A DNA stretch of 64,000 bases from positions 62,001 through 126,000 of the forward strand of contig CAYMUY010000002.1 of NCBI GenBank assembly GCA_964393825.1. The letters run 5' to 3'. This document shows, in pieces, positions 23,354 to 32,544 of the stretch (positions are counted from its first letter, which is position 1; each line of letters starts with the position of its first letter). The notes beneath the pieces were generated by a model. The model saw nothing but the letters and a program-made list of their open reading frames with translations, made no database searches and was not told the DNA's origin. Both the position numbers and the translations under genes were made by a program. This DNA comes from PFJX01 sp964393825 (GTDB lineage: Bacteria > Pseudomonadota > Gammaproteobacteria > Burkholderiales > Thiobacillaceae).

Positions 23354-24979
23354 ATGAACGAAACCGCAGGCATCCTGATCGATTACAAGACCAAGAAGGC
23401 GCTGGTCATCGATGATTACCCCAGCATGCGCTCCGCCTTCAAGATGGCACTGGCGAGCTTCGGCATGACCAAGGTCGATCTTGCCGCGACCGGATCCGAA
23501 GCCCTGGTTCGGGTCAAGGGAATGCGCTACGACGTGATCATCAGCGATTACAACCTGGGGGAAGGCCGCGATGGTCAGCAGGTGCTCGAAGAGATGCGCC
23601 ATCGCAATCTGATCAACCTGGAAACCGCTTTCCTGATGGTGACCGCGGAAAGCGTATATGAGCGCGTGGTGGCTGCCGCCGAACTGGCACCGGACGACTA
23701 CCTGATCAAACCGTTCAACGGCGAAATCATGCGCACCCGCCTGGATGCCATCCTCAACAAGAAAGAGACCTTCCGGAACGTCTACCGCAGCTTCACCCAG
23801 GGCGACATGGAAGCCGCGCTGGCGGGATGTGACTCGATCATGAAAACGCAGCCCAAGTTTGCCGTGGACGCGCTGCGCTTCAAGGGCGAGGTCCTGATCG
23901 CCATGGGTGACTTCGAAGCCGCGGAAGCCCTCTACAAGCAAGTCATCGCGATGCGCGCCGTGCCCTGGTCGCGGCTGGGCCTGGCCAGGACGGCGCACCT
24001 GCAGCGCAAGGAGCCGGAAGCGGAAGAACTGCTCTCCGGCCTGATCAATCAATACCCGGAGCTGGTCTCCGGTTATGACCTGTTGGCCGAGGTCCAGCTC
24101 GCCCAGAACAAGCACAAGGATGCCCAGAACACCTTGCAGCGCGGGGTGTCGGTGTCGGCGAAATCAGCGCGCCGCCAGCGCCAACTGGGCGAGGTGTCTT
24201 ATCAGAACGGTGACCTCAAGGGCGCAGAGACCGCATTCAAGGCGGCCATCGACAAGGGAAAAAACTCGGTCTTTCTCCTGATGAACGACTTTGCCAACCT
24301 TTCCCGCGTCCATCTCGATCAGGGAGACACGAAGGCCGCGGCCGAGGTGATCACGAACAACCGCAAGCTGCTGCAGGAGAACGACGAAGGCAAACTGGTC
24401 TCCGCGGTGGTCATGGCCCAGGTCAGCGCCCGCCAGGGCCGTGGCGAGGAGGCCCGCGAACACATGCAGGAGGCGCTGCGCAGGAAGCAGGCCGGGGCCC
24501 GCTGCGAACCCGAACTGGCCCTGGACATGGTGCAGGGATGCCTCAATTCGGGCATGGAGGAGGAAGCGAACCAACTGCTCGACGAAGTGGCGCGCAACGC
24601 CCACGACAGCACCGCCCTGCTGGACAAGGCCAAGCAGATCTACCGCGAAGCGGGCAGGGAAGCCGCCGTGGCGGCCATCCTGCAGAAAGCGACGGCGGAA
24701 GTCGCGCAATTGTCGCGGGACGGCGCCCTGCTGCTGCGGCGCGGCGAACTCAAGGCGGGCGTCGCCAAGCTGTTGCAGGCCGCCGAGGCGGCGCCACGCA
24801 ATCCGCGGGTCCTGATGAATACGGCCTGGGCCGTCTTGCGCCTGATCGAGCAGGAGGGCAGTTCCGGCCGCATGCTCGAAGACGCGAAGCGCCTGCTGGC
24901 CGACGCCGCCTACCTGATGCCCGGACACCCGCGCCTGTCCGGCCTGCAAACCATGTTGCGCTCGGTGATGCGTAGCTAG
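23354..24979 (+). CDS. Response regulator receiver protein with TPR repeats
   Basis: 541 residues. Residues ~12-135 are a CheY-like receiver (acidic pair VIDDY, phospho-acceptor Asp in VIISDYNL, Lys in YLIKPF). The remaining ~400 residues are tandem TPR-like helical pairs; there is no DNA-binding domain. Output is probably through protein-protein contact. GAGGAG lies 7 bases before the ATG at 23354. The next gene, on the same strand, is a small histidine kinase, and a flagellar operon follows on the other strand. A role in motility or surface behaviour is plausible but unproven. Confidence 0.85.
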   Translation: MNETAGILIDYKTKKALVIDDYPSMRSAFKMALASFGMTKVDLAATGSEALVRVKGMRYDVIISDYNLGEGRDGQQVLEEMRHRNLINLETAFLMVTAESVYERVVAAAELAPDDYLIKPFNGEIMRTRLDAILNKKETFRNVYRSFTQGDMEAALAGCDSIMKTQPKFAVDALRFKGEVLIAMGDFEAAEALYKQVIAMRAVPWSRLGLARTAHLQRKEPEAEELLSGLINQYPELVSGYDLLAEVQLAQNKHKDAQNTLQRGVSVSAKSARRQRQLGEVSYQNGDLKGAETAFKAAIDKGKNSVFLLMNDFANLSRVHLDQGDTKAAAEVITNNRKLLQENDEGKLVSAVVMAQVSARQGRGEEAREHMQEALRRKQAGARCEPELALDMVQGCLNSGMEEEANQLLDEVARNAHDSTALLDKAKQIYREAGREAAVAAILQKATAEVAQLSRDGALLLRRGELKAGVAKLLQAAEAAPRNPRVLMNTAWAVLRLIEQEGSSGRMLEDAKRLLADAAYLMPGHPRLSGLQTMLRSVMRS

Positions 24980-25061
24980 CCACGCATCATCCGCATCCTG
25001 GACATCGCCAGCGCCGCGACTCACCCGCCCTTTCCCGCTGCTCCCCACCCGAGGATTCAAC

Positions 25062-25718
25062 ATGAGTACCCTTGAACACCAGGACCTTTACGCGGCCCTG
25101 TTGCATGAAATGAAGAACAACCTGGTCCTGATGGCCATGACCATCGAGCGGGTACCGCATACCCAGGAAGTGGACCACGACCAGCCGCTGGACGAGGCGC
25201 GCCTGCTCTGCCAGCGCGTTTCAGAGCGGCTGATGCAGGCCCTGCTGATCTACAAGAGCAGCAGCGGCGGCATGGTGCTGAACGCGGTGGATGCCTACTC
25301 ACCCGAGGATTTCGTCGACGAAATGGCGCGACAGGCGCGCTATCTGCGCACCTCGCACCAGATCGAAACCTGTATCGACCCGGCCGTGCCGCCCATCTGG
25401 TTCTTCGACCGCAACCTGCTGGAAATGGCGTTGATCAATGCCATCCACAACTCCCTCTCCTTCGCGCGTAGATGCATCCGCATCCGGGCGCGAATGGACG
25501 ACAACATGCTCTGCCTGGCGATCGAGGATGATTCCGATGGTTATCCCGCCCATATCCTGCAGGCGGCGGCGGATGACCAGCCCCTCAACAGTAGCGGTAC
25601 CGGCCTCGGCCTGCGCTTCGCCAGCCTGATCGCCAAGGCCCACGAGAACAACGGGCGCAGGGGCGCTCTGGCGCTGCGCAACGAGAATGGTTCGGTATTC
25701 GAAATCAGGGTGCCCTGA
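25062..25718 (+). CDS. Small sensor-less histidine kinase
   Basis: 218 residues with no input domain. An H-box-like helix (LLHEMKNNLVLM, residues ~14-25) is followed by an HATPase domain with an N box (ALINAIHNSLSFA), a G1-like IEDDSDGYP and a G2-like GTGLGLRFA. It could phosphorylate the receiver of the upstream TPR protein, 82 bp away on the same strand. The input signal must come from a partner. The fold is clear; the pairing is inferred. Confidence 0.8.
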   Translation: MSTLEHQDLYAALLHEMKNNLVLMAMTIERVPHTQEVDHDQPLDEARLLCQRVSERLMQALLIYKSSSGGMVLNAVDAYSPEDFVDEMARQARYLRTSHQIETCIDPAVPPIWFFDRNLLEMALINAIHNSLSFARRCIRIRARMDDNMLCLAIEDDSDGYPAHILQAAADDQPLNSSGTGLGLRFASLIAKAHENNGRRGALALRNENGSVFEIRVP

Positions 25719-25754
25719 AACCGCGCCCCGGCGCGCGGGCCTCGAGGCAGGTGG

Positions 25755-26579
25755 TCAGCGCGCGGGCGGCGCGACGGCGGGCTCGCCCTGCAGGCTGAGT
25801 TCCTGCGCGGCGCCCCCCACCTCGTTGAGGATCAGGACATTGACGCGACGGTTGCGGGCGCGGCCATCCGGAGTGGCATTGGTGTCCAGCGGCTGGTTGT
25901 CGGCATAGCCGATGGCGACCATGCGTGTCGTCGGCACACCCAGTTCGGCGAACAGGCGCACCACGCTGCCGGCCCGCGCCGAGGACAGTTCCCAGTTGGA
26001 CGGGTAGGCCGGACTGTTGATCGGAATATTGTCGCTGTGGCCTTCCACCTGGATCGGATTCTCGACTTCGGCCAGCACCTTGGCGACGGCCGCCAGCGCC
26101 TGCTTGGATTGCGGGTTCAGGACGGCATCGCCGCTATTGAACAGCAGGCTGGCGTTGATTTCCACGGTGATGCCGCGCGGCGACTGGGTGACCCTGACCT
26201 TGCCGTTCTGGCTCATCGGCTTCATGGCATCGAGGACGTTCTTGGCAACGTTCTTCATGCGCTCGGCCGCCTGCTGGCGTTCCGGCGTGGTGCCGGGCGT
26301 AGTGCCCTGGGGATGCTGTACCGCGTGGCCGATGGGCATGCCGCTGCCATCGAGTACCGCAGGGTTCTTCGCGCCCATCTGGATGGCCTTGTCGGTGGAG
26401 GGCGCCTCGTGGAAGGCGTTGATCAGGGAATCCGACATCACCCGATACTTGCCCTCGTTGATCGAGGAAATGGCATACATCACCACGAAGAAGGCGAACA
26501 GCAGGGTGATGAAGTCGGCGTAGGAAACCAGCCAGCGCTCGACGTTCTCGTGTTCTTCCTCGGGTTTTTTCCGTGGCAT
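25755..26579 (-). CDS. motD: Flagellar motor stator protein MotD (MotB family)
   Basis: 274 residues. A single N-terminal membrane helix carries the proton-binding Asp of MotB-type stators (VSYADFITLLFAFFV). A Pro/Thr/Gln-rich linker and a C-terminal OmpA-like peptidoglycan-binding domain (VEGHSDNIPI, WELSSARA, DGRARNRRV) follow. It forms the stator with MotC, whose gene ends 6 bp upstream. Placement after fliA and motC matches the MotCD type (second stator of Pseudomonas) rather than MotAB. Confidence 0.9.
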   Translation of the reverse strand: MPRKKPEEEHENVERWLVSYADFITLLFAFFVVMYAISSINEGKYRVMSDSLINAFHEAPSTDKAIQMGAKNPAVLDGSGMPIGHAVQHPQGTTPGTTPERQQAAERMKNVAKNVLDAMKPMSQNGKVRVTQSPRGITVEINASLLFNSGDAVLNPQSKQALAAVAKVLAEVENPIQVEGHSDNIPINSPAYPSNWELSSARAGSVVRLFAELGVPTTRMVAIGYADNQPLDTNATPDGRARNRRVNVLILNEVGGAAQELSLQGEPAVAPPAR

Positions 26580-26585
26580 GGCCCG

Positions 26586-27326
26586 TCAGGACAGATAGCC
26601 CTGCAGCTTCGCTTCGATGATGCGCGGGTTCTCGCCGTTGGCGATGGCCACCAGGCCCTGGATGAACAGTTCCTTGTCGGCCACCTGGCGGCCCACCCAA
26701 TAACGCAGCTTGCCGGAGACCGGCAGGTAGAACAGGTTGGCGCCACCGACGCCATAGATGGTGGCGACGAAGGCCACCGCGATGCCGGAGCCCAGCTTGG
26801 AGGGATCGGACAGGTTCTCCATGACATGGATGAGGCCCATCACCGCACCCAGGATGCCGATGGTGGGCGAATAGCCGCCAGCGGCGAACCAGACCTTGGC
26901 CGCTTCGACATGATGGGTCTCGTAGGCCTGCAGGTCGACTTCCAGGGTTTCCCGCAGCACCTCCGGCTCGGCCCCGTCGACCAGCATCTGCAAGCCTCGG
27001 CGCTGAAACAGGTCGGCCTGCTGGTCGATCAGCGGTTCCAGTGCCAGGAGACCGCCCCGGCGGGCCTGATGGCTCCATTCGACAATCATCCCGAGGGTTT
27101 CCTGCGGCGCCACATGTGGCGGCTGGATCACCCACTTGAGCATGGCGAGGCCATCCAGGAACACCCTGGTATTGCTTTGCAGCATCACGGCGCCGAGGGT
27201 GCCACCAATGACGATCATGAAAGCGGTGAATTGCAGCAGGGAGCCCATGTGCCCCCCCTCCAGCGCCTGTCCGACCAGTATGGCGGAGAGACTAAGGACG
27301 ATGCCGACGATGCTGATGATGTCCAT
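26586..27326 (-). CDS. motC: Flagellar motor stator protein MotC (MotA family)
   Basis: 246 residues with four membrane helices and the MotA/TolQ/ExbB signature: a large cytoplasmic loop with charged residues that contact the rotor, and Pro/Gly-rich helices 3-4 (GGYSPTIGILGAVMGLIHVM, SGIAVAFVATIYGVGGANLFYLP). I chose the ATG at 27326 (MDIISIVG), just after the fliA stop. A start at 27344 overlapping fliA is also possible. Confidence 0.9.
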   Translation of the reverse strand: MDIISIVGIVLSLSAILVGQALEGGHMGSLLQFTAFMIVIGGTLGAVMLQSNTRVFLDGLAMLKWVIQPPHVAPQETLGMIVEWSHQARRGGLLALEPLIDQQADLFQRRGLQMLVDGAEPEVLRETLEVDLQAYETHHVEAAKVWFAAGGYSPTIGILGAVMGLIHVMENLSDPSKLGSGIAVAFVATIYGVGGANLFYLPVSGKLRYWVGRQVADKELFIQGLVAIANGENPRIIEAKLQGYLS

Positions 27327-27328
27327 GT

Positions 27329-28048
27329 TCAGGCCGACGACCATTCACGCAGGCGCCCGCGCAGGCGCGCGATGGCCTGGCTGTGCAACTGGCAGACACG
27401 GGATTCGGACACGCCCAGCACGGTGCCGATTTCCTTGAAGTTCATCTCCTGCTCGTAATACATGCCCATGAGCTGCTTCTCCCGCTCCGGCAGGATGCCC
27501 ACCGCCTGCGCCAGCGCGGCCTTGAAATGGCGGGAGGAGAGCGCCTCCAGCGGTCCCTGATGATCGCCGTCGGCGAAACGTTCGAGGAAATCGTCGCCAT
27601 CGCCGTCATGCAGATCCTCGTAATAAACCAACTGGGCACCACGGGCATCATTGAGCAAATCGTAATAGTCGTGGATGTCGAGACCCATCTCATCGGCGAT
27701 CTCCTGCTCCGAGGGCGGCCGCTGGTGGCGCTGCTGCAGGACATGCATGGCGGTCTCGATCTGGCGGCCGGCACGGCGGACATTGCGCGATGCCCAGTCC
27801 GCCTCGCGCAACTCGTCCAGCATGGCACCGCGCACGCGTTGCGTGGCATAGGTCTCGAACAGCGCGCCCTGCTCGCTGTCATAACGATTGACCGCATCCA
27901 TCAGCCCCATCAGCCCCGCCTGGATCAAGTCGTCAACCTCCACGCTGGCCGGTAGCCGGGTCATCATGTGGTAGGCAATGCGCTTGACCATGGGCAGGAA
28001 CTCCTGGGCCAGCGCATTCTTGTCCTGGTTTCCGGCGCCTGCGTACAT
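27329..28048 (-). CDS. fliA: Flagellar sigma factor FliA (sigma-28)
   Basis: 239 residues from ATG 28048 (a GTG at 28051 gives one more). Regions 2, 3 and 4 of a sigma-28 factor are visible: FLPMVKRIAYHMMTRLP and DDLIQAGLMGLMDAV in region 2, the RPPSEQEIADEMGL stretch in region 3, and EIGTVLGVSESRVCQLHSQA in region 4. It directs late flagellar and chemotaxis genes. The start overlaps the flhG stop (TGATG), so the two are translationally coupled. Confidence 0.95.
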   Translation of the reverse strand: MYAGAGNQDKNALAQEFLPMVKRIAYHMMTRLPASVEVDDLIQAGLMGLMDAVNRYDSEQGALFETYATQRVRGAMLDELREADWASRNVRRAGRQIETAMHVLQQRHQRPPSEQEIADEMGLDIHDYYDLLNDARGAQLVYYEDLHDGDGDDFLERFADGDHQGPLEALSSRHFKAALAQAVGILPEREKQLMGMYYEQEMNFKEIGTVLGVSESRVCQLHSQAIARLRGRLREWSSA

Positions 28049-29019
28049 CACGTGCCCTTATGAACAACGCCGGGCCGCCCCAGGGTGTTATTGGCCCCCT
28101 CGCGGGGCGACGCCGCCCGGAGGACCGCGCTGGGGGCGGTGCGTTTCATGTCCGCCTCGGCGGTCATGCGGCAATACAACCACATGCGCTGCCAATATTG
28201 TTCGAATTCCAGGGCCTCCCCGATCGGCAGGCTGGCAAGCCGTTCCGCCATGATGCCCATTTCCGGGCATCTGACCGCGCTGCCTCCAGCGGCATTCGCC
28301 TGCCCGATCACATCGGCATCGGCGAGGATCGGGTGGAGGCCCTCTCGCCGACGCGGCAAGGTGCCGAGCCACTCGCACTGGATGCCCAGGAAGCGCTGCG
28401 CGGTTTCCCGCAGGGCGGTGAACAAGGCTTCCCCGGGCGCCGGTTCGGTGCCTTCCACCACCACCAGCCAGGTGCTGCCCGGCCACACCGTGTGCGCGCT
28501 CTTCATCACCGTGTAGGCCTCGGCCAGGCGGCTCTTGGCGCCGGGCAACACCAGCACGCGCAGATCGGCGGTGGCCGAGAGGCTTTGCCCGGAACCCGGC
28601 GCGCTGTTGAGCAGCAGCCATTGCGGTGCCTCGGCATGACTGCGCCAGTCGTCGGCCAGCAGCAGGACCTGTTGCTCTTCCATCCGCGCCAGTGCAGCGA
28701 TGCCGTCATGGGCGGCGAGCAGATCCAGCCCCTGGCCGGCCGGCTGGATGGCCTGCGCCAGCTGGCCGGCGTGGGCGACGTCGCGCAGGGTGCGGCGGGT
28801 GAGCACGCCAAGCAGGGAGGCGACATTGTGCGGTGCCGCCGCTTCGTCCAGGATCAGGGCCTGCGCGCCCCGGCGGCCGAGGGCGAGGCCGAGCCCGGCG
28901 CTGAACCGGGCATTGCGGCGCGCATCCGGGCCGAGGATGCCGACGGCGCGAAACGCCGACTCCGCCGCGAACAGGCGACGCAGGCCGGTGGCCTGGTCGA
29001 GAGGCTCAGCCAGCCGCAC
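28048..29019 (-). CDS. flhG: FlhG-like flagellar number regulator with degenerate ATPase site
   Basis: 323 residues from a GTG start that overlaps the end of flhF. The N-terminus has DQATGLRRL, the DQAxxLR motif by which FlhG stimulates the FlhF GTPase. The following strand-loop-helix aligns with the MinD/ParA P-loop, but the KGGxGKT sequence is replaced by GPDARRNARFS, without the lysines. The downstream ALILDEAAAPHNVASLLG corresponds to the switch region but has lost its typical acidic DxD/G residues. It may still regulate FlhF while being unable to bind or hydrolyse ATP. Its position between flhF and fliA is canonical. The C-terminal ~25 residues overlap a GC-rich, repeat-like sequence. 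Confidence 0.8.
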   Translation of the reverse strand: MRLAEPLDQATGLRRLFAAESAFRAVGILGPDARRNARFSAGLGLALGRRGAQALILDEAAAPHNVASLLGVLTRRTLRDVAHAGQLAQAIQPAGQGLDLLAAHDGIAALARMEEQQVLLLADDWRSHAEAPQWLLLNSAPGSGQSLSATADLRVLVLPGAKSRLAEAYTVMKSAHTVWPGSTWLVVVEGTEPAPGEALFTALRETAQRFLGIQCEWLGTLPRRREGLHPILADADVIGQANAAGGSAVRCPEMGIMAERLASLPIGEALEFEQYWQRMWLYCRMTAEADMKRTAPSAVLRAASPREGANNTLGRPGVVHKGT

Positions 29020-30469
29020 CCTGGGCTCCCATCACGTCGGCGGTTTCGAGGGCGTGCGCGGCTTCGCGGGCGGCCGCCATCAGGATGGGGTAATCGCCCT
29101 CTTCCTGCCTGAACGGCGATTCCGACTGATTCACCCGGAAGGCGCGATCGGCCAGGTAGCTGGGATTGGCCTGGTGCAAATCCTCCGGCACCCGCTGGCC
29201 GTTGGTGATGTAGTGCAGCGGCAGTTCGTGGCGGATCGCCACGTCGAGCACCGGCCCGTAGGTGAGCGCCTCGTCGATCTTGGTCAGGATGCAACCGATC
29301 AGGCCGGGACCGCTATAGGCGCGTGCCACCTCCTCCAGGGTCACGCCCTGGCTGGGGGCGCCGAGCAGGAGCAGGCGCTTGACGGTGCGCTCCTCGCCAC
29401 TGAGCAGGGCGACCTGTTCCGCCACCCGCTTGTCGCGCTGGCTCATGCCGACGGTATCGATCAGCACCAGATGGCGGCTGGCCAGGTCGGCCAGGGTCAA
29501 TTCCAGGTCGCCCTCGTCGCGCACCGCGAACACCGGCGTACCGAGAATACGGCCGTAGATGCGCAACTGGTCCTGGGCGCCGATCCGGTAGGTATCGGTG
29601 GTGACCAGGGCAACCTTGGCGGCACCGTGGCGCAACACCGCGCGCGCGGCCAGCTTGGCCACGGTGGTGGTCTTGCCGACGCCGGTCGGGCCGACCAGGG
29701 CATAGACGCCGCCTTTCTCGACGATGTCCTGATCCGGCCCGGCGACCCGCAGATTGTGGCCGATGGCGGACTTCACCCACTTCAGGGCATGGGTCAGATC
29801 CGCCTCATCGCGCGGCAGGCTGTCCAGCAACTGTCGCGCGAAGGCGCTGGAGAAGCCGGCGGCGAGCAGGCGTTTCATGGTCTCCGCGCGCAACGGGTCG
29901 CGGCGGGTCATGTCGTTCCAGGCGAATCCGGCCAACTGGCCTTCCACCAGGCCGCGCAGCATGCGGATCTCCCGCGCCAGTTCCTGTACCTCCGCCGGCG
30001 GCGGCGCATCCTCCGGAAACGACCGGGACGGCTCCGGACGATCGGCATGAGGTGGCGGGGCGCTCGCTGTCGGGGTGGGCAACGGCGCGGTGGCACTGCC
30101 GGTGGCGCGGTGTCCGGCGTGCGCCTGACGCGCCGGCGAGGGGCGGATCAGGGAGGCATCACGCTGCGCCAGGTAATCGGCGAAGGCGGTGAGCTGCGGC
30201 GCTGCCTCTTCCAGCGACATCTGCCTCGGTTGCGGCGGGGGCGGCGGCTCCATGACCGGCGGCGGCGCGACGCGCGGGCGATTGGTCAACACCGGTCCGG
30301 CCGGCTCCGCCTGTGCGGTCAGGCTGGCCATGTCGAGGTCAGCCACCGCGATGATCTCGACGCCGCCCGCCACCTGCCGATTGGACAGGATGATGGCGTT
30401 GGCGCCCAGCGCGTCGCGCACCTGCCGCAGGGCATCGCGGGTGGTGATGGCGTGGAACTTCTTGATCAT
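29006..30469 (-). CDS. flhF: Flagellar biosynthesis GTPase FlhF
   Basis: 487 residues. An N-terminal basic domain, a Pro-rich linker (~residues 60-170) and a C-terminal SRP-type NG GTPase domain with G1 GPTGVGKTT, TTDTYRIGA, DTVGMSQRD and LTKIDEA. FlhF sets the pole where the flagellum is built. Together with FlhG this indicates polar flagellation with controlled number. The stop overlaps the flhG start by 14 bp, and the start overlaps the flhA stop. Confidence 0.95.
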   Translation of the reverse strand: MIKKFHAITTRDALRQVRDALGANAIILSNRQVAGGVEIIAVADLDMASLTAQAEPAGPVLTNRPRVAPPPVMEPPPPPQPRQMSLEEAAPQLTAFADYLAQRDASLIRPSPARQAHAGHRATGSATAPLPTPTASAPPPHADRPEPSRSFPEDAPPPAEVQELAREIRMLRGLVEGQLAGFAWNDMTRRDPLRAETMKRLLAAGFSSAFARQLLDSLPRDEADLTHALKWVKSAIGHNLRVAGPDQDIVEKGGVYALVGPTGVGKTTTVAKLAARAVLRHGAAKVALVTTDTYRIGAQDQLRIYGRILGTPVFAVRDEGDLELTLADLASRHLVLIDTVGMSQRDKRVAEQVALLSGEERTVKRLLLLGAPSQGVTLEEVARAYSGPGLIGCILTKIDEALTYGPVLDVAIRHELPLHYITNGQRVPEDLHQANPSYLADRAFRVNQSESPFRQEEGDYPILMAAAREAAHALETADVMGAQGAAG

Positions 30470-32544
30470 GGATTACCGCCAATCAGGCTGGTGATGCGGA
30501 TGCTCTTGCCATCCGGCACTTCGGCGTGGGAGAGCACCTTGAGACTGGGCGCGGAGCGGCGCAGGAAGCGCGCGAGGATGGCGCGGATGGCGGGCGGCGA
30601 CAGCAACACTGCGGGCATGCCCGCGTTCTCCTGGCGTTCCACGGCCTCTACCGTTTCCCGCACCAGGCGTTCAGCCAAACCGGGTTCCAACCCGGCTCCC
30701 GCGTCTCCCCGCGTGGCCAAAGCCTGCATCAGGATGTGCTCCAGGTTGGGCTCAAGGGCCATTACCGGCAATTCCTGTGCTCCTCCAAAGGTCTCGTGGA
30801 TGATAGCACGGCCCAGCCCGGCCCTTACTGCCGCGGTCAATTCGTCGGCGTCCTGGGTACGGCCGGCATTTTCCGCCAGGGTCTCCAGGATGCTGCGCAT
30901 GTCGCGGATATGGACCTGCTCTTCCAGCAGGTTCTGCAGGACCTTCTGGATGCCGGTGACAGGCAGCATCTTGGGCGTCAACTCTTCCACCAGCTTGGGA
31001 TATTGCTTGGCAACGTGATCCAGCAACTGCTGTGTTTCCTCGCGGCCGAGCAACTCCGGTGCGTGTTCGTTGATCACCTTGGTCAGGTGGGTGGCGACCA
31101 CGGTACCGGTATCCACCACGGTGTAGCCATAGGTCTGTGCCTGCTCGCGCAGGTTGGCCTCGATCCACACCGCCGGCAGCCCGTAGGCGGGATCGGTGGC
31201 GGCCTGGCCCTGCACCGCGCCGAGCACGCGACCGGGATTGATGGCGAGAAACTTGCCGGCGATGGCCTCGCCCTCGGCAACGCTGACGCCTTTCAGGGTG
31301 ACCCGGTAGCTGTTCGGCTTGAGTTGCAGGTTGTCGCGGATATGCACGGCCGGCACCAGGAAGCCCAGGTCCTGCGCGATCTTCTTGCGGATGCCGCGGA
31401 TGCGCCGCAACAGGTCGCCATCCTGATGCCGGTCGACCAGCGGCACCAGGCGGTAGCCCACCTCCAGGCCGAGGCGGTCCACCGCCGCAACATCGTGCCA
31501 GCCCACCTCCACCGTATCTTCCGCCGGCGCCGGCGCCGTGTCGGGCACCGCCTCGGCCTCCGCCTTGGCGCGAGCGGTCTTCAGCAGCGTGAAGCCGACC
31601 GCCGCCAGGATGCCGCCAATCAGCAGGAAGGCGGTGTGCGGCATGCCGGGAATCAACCCCATCAGGGCCAGGATGCCGGCAGTGAGGAAGATGGCCTGCG
31701 GCCGACCGAACATCTGGCTGATGATCTGCTGGTTGAGGTCTTCCTCGCTGGACACGCGGGAAACCACGATACCCGCCGCGGTCGAGATCACCAGGGCGGG
31801 GATCTGCGCCACCAGGCCGTCGCCGATGGTGAGCAGGGTGTAGGTCTCGGCGGCCTGGGCGAAGGCCAGGTCATGCTGCGCGACACCGACGATGAGACCG
31901 CCGATGACGTTGATCAGCATGATCATGATGCCGGCCACGGCATCGCCGCGCACGAACTTGGAGGCGCCGTCCATGGAGCCGTAGAAGTCGGCCTCCTGGG
32001 CGATCTCGGCGCGGCGGCGGCGGGCGTCGTCCTCACCGATGAGGCCGGCGTTGAGGTCGGCGTCGATCGCCATCTGCTTGCCGGGCATGGCATCCAGGGT
32101 GAAGCGCGCGCTCACTTCCGCGATGCGGCCGGCGCCCTTGGTGATGACCATGAAGTTGATCAGCACCAGGATGATGAACACGACCAGGCCCACCGCGTAA
32201 TTGCCGCCGACCAGGAAATGCCCGAACGCCTCGATCACCTTGCCGGCCGCATCACCGCCGGTGTGGCCTTCCAGCAATACGACGCGGGTGGAGGCGACGT
32301 TGAGCGACAGGCGCAACAGCGTGGTCAGCAGCAGCACCGTGGGGAACACCGAGAATTCCAGCGGCTTCAGGGTGTAGAGGCTGATCAGCAGCACGATCAT
32401 CGCCAGCGCGATGTTGAAGGTGAACAGCATGTCCAGCACGAAGGGCGGCAACGGCAGCACCATCATCGCCAGGATCAGGATCACCAGGATGGGGGCACCG
32501 AGCTTCTGCCAGTTCACGGCGGGCTTGTTGACGAGTTCGGCCAT
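30466..32544 (-). CDS. flhA: Flagellar type III export gate protein FlhA
   Basis: 692 residues, the usual length. About eight membrane helices lie in the first ~330 residues, including the conserved FHIPEP-type loop region (RIAEVSARFTLDAMPGKQMAIDADLNAGLI). The C-terminal ~350 residues are the cytoplasmic chaperone/substrate-docking domain. It is the export-gate component of the flagellar secretion system, next to flhB. Overlaps with flhB and flhF show one polycistronic unit. Confidence 0.96.
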   Translation of the reverse strand: MAELVNKPAVNWQKLGAPILVILILAMMVLPLPPFVLDMLFTFNIALAMIVLLISLYTLKPLEFSVFPTVLLLTTLLRLSLNVASTRVVLLEGHTGGDAAGKVIEAFGHFLVGGNYAVGLVVFIILVLINFMVITKGAGRIAEVSARFTLDAMPGKQMAIDADLNAGLIGEDDARRRRAEIAQEADFYGSMDGASKFVRGDAVAGIMIMLINVIGGLIVGVAQHDLAFAQAAETYTLLTIGDGLVAQIPALVISTAAGIVVSRVSSEEDLNQQIISQMFGRPQAIFLTAGILALMGLIPGMPHTAFLLIGGILAAVGFTLLKTARAKAEAEAVPDTAPAPAEDTVEVGWHDVAAVDRLGLEVGYRLVPLVDRHQDGDLLRRIRGIRKKIAQDLGFLVPAVHIRDNLQLKPNSYRVTLKGVSVAEGEAIAGKFLAINPGRVLGAVQGQAATDPAYGLPAVWIEANLREQAQTYGYTVVDTGTVVATHLTKVINEHAPELLGREETQQLLDHVAKQYPKLVEELTPKMLPVTGIQKVLQNLLEEQVHIRDMRSILETLAENAGRTQDADELTAAVRAGLGRAIIHETFGGAQELPVMALEPNLEHILMQALATRGDAGAGLEPGLAERLVRETVEAVERQENAGMPAVLLSPPAIRAILARFLRRSAPSLKVLSHAEVPDGKSIRITSLIGGNP

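Noticed and set aside
28070..28140. Dispersed repeat forming the C-terminus of FlhG
   Set aside because: The stretch is rich in CCCC/GGGG and partly palindromic, but I found no second copy in the window to support a repeat family.
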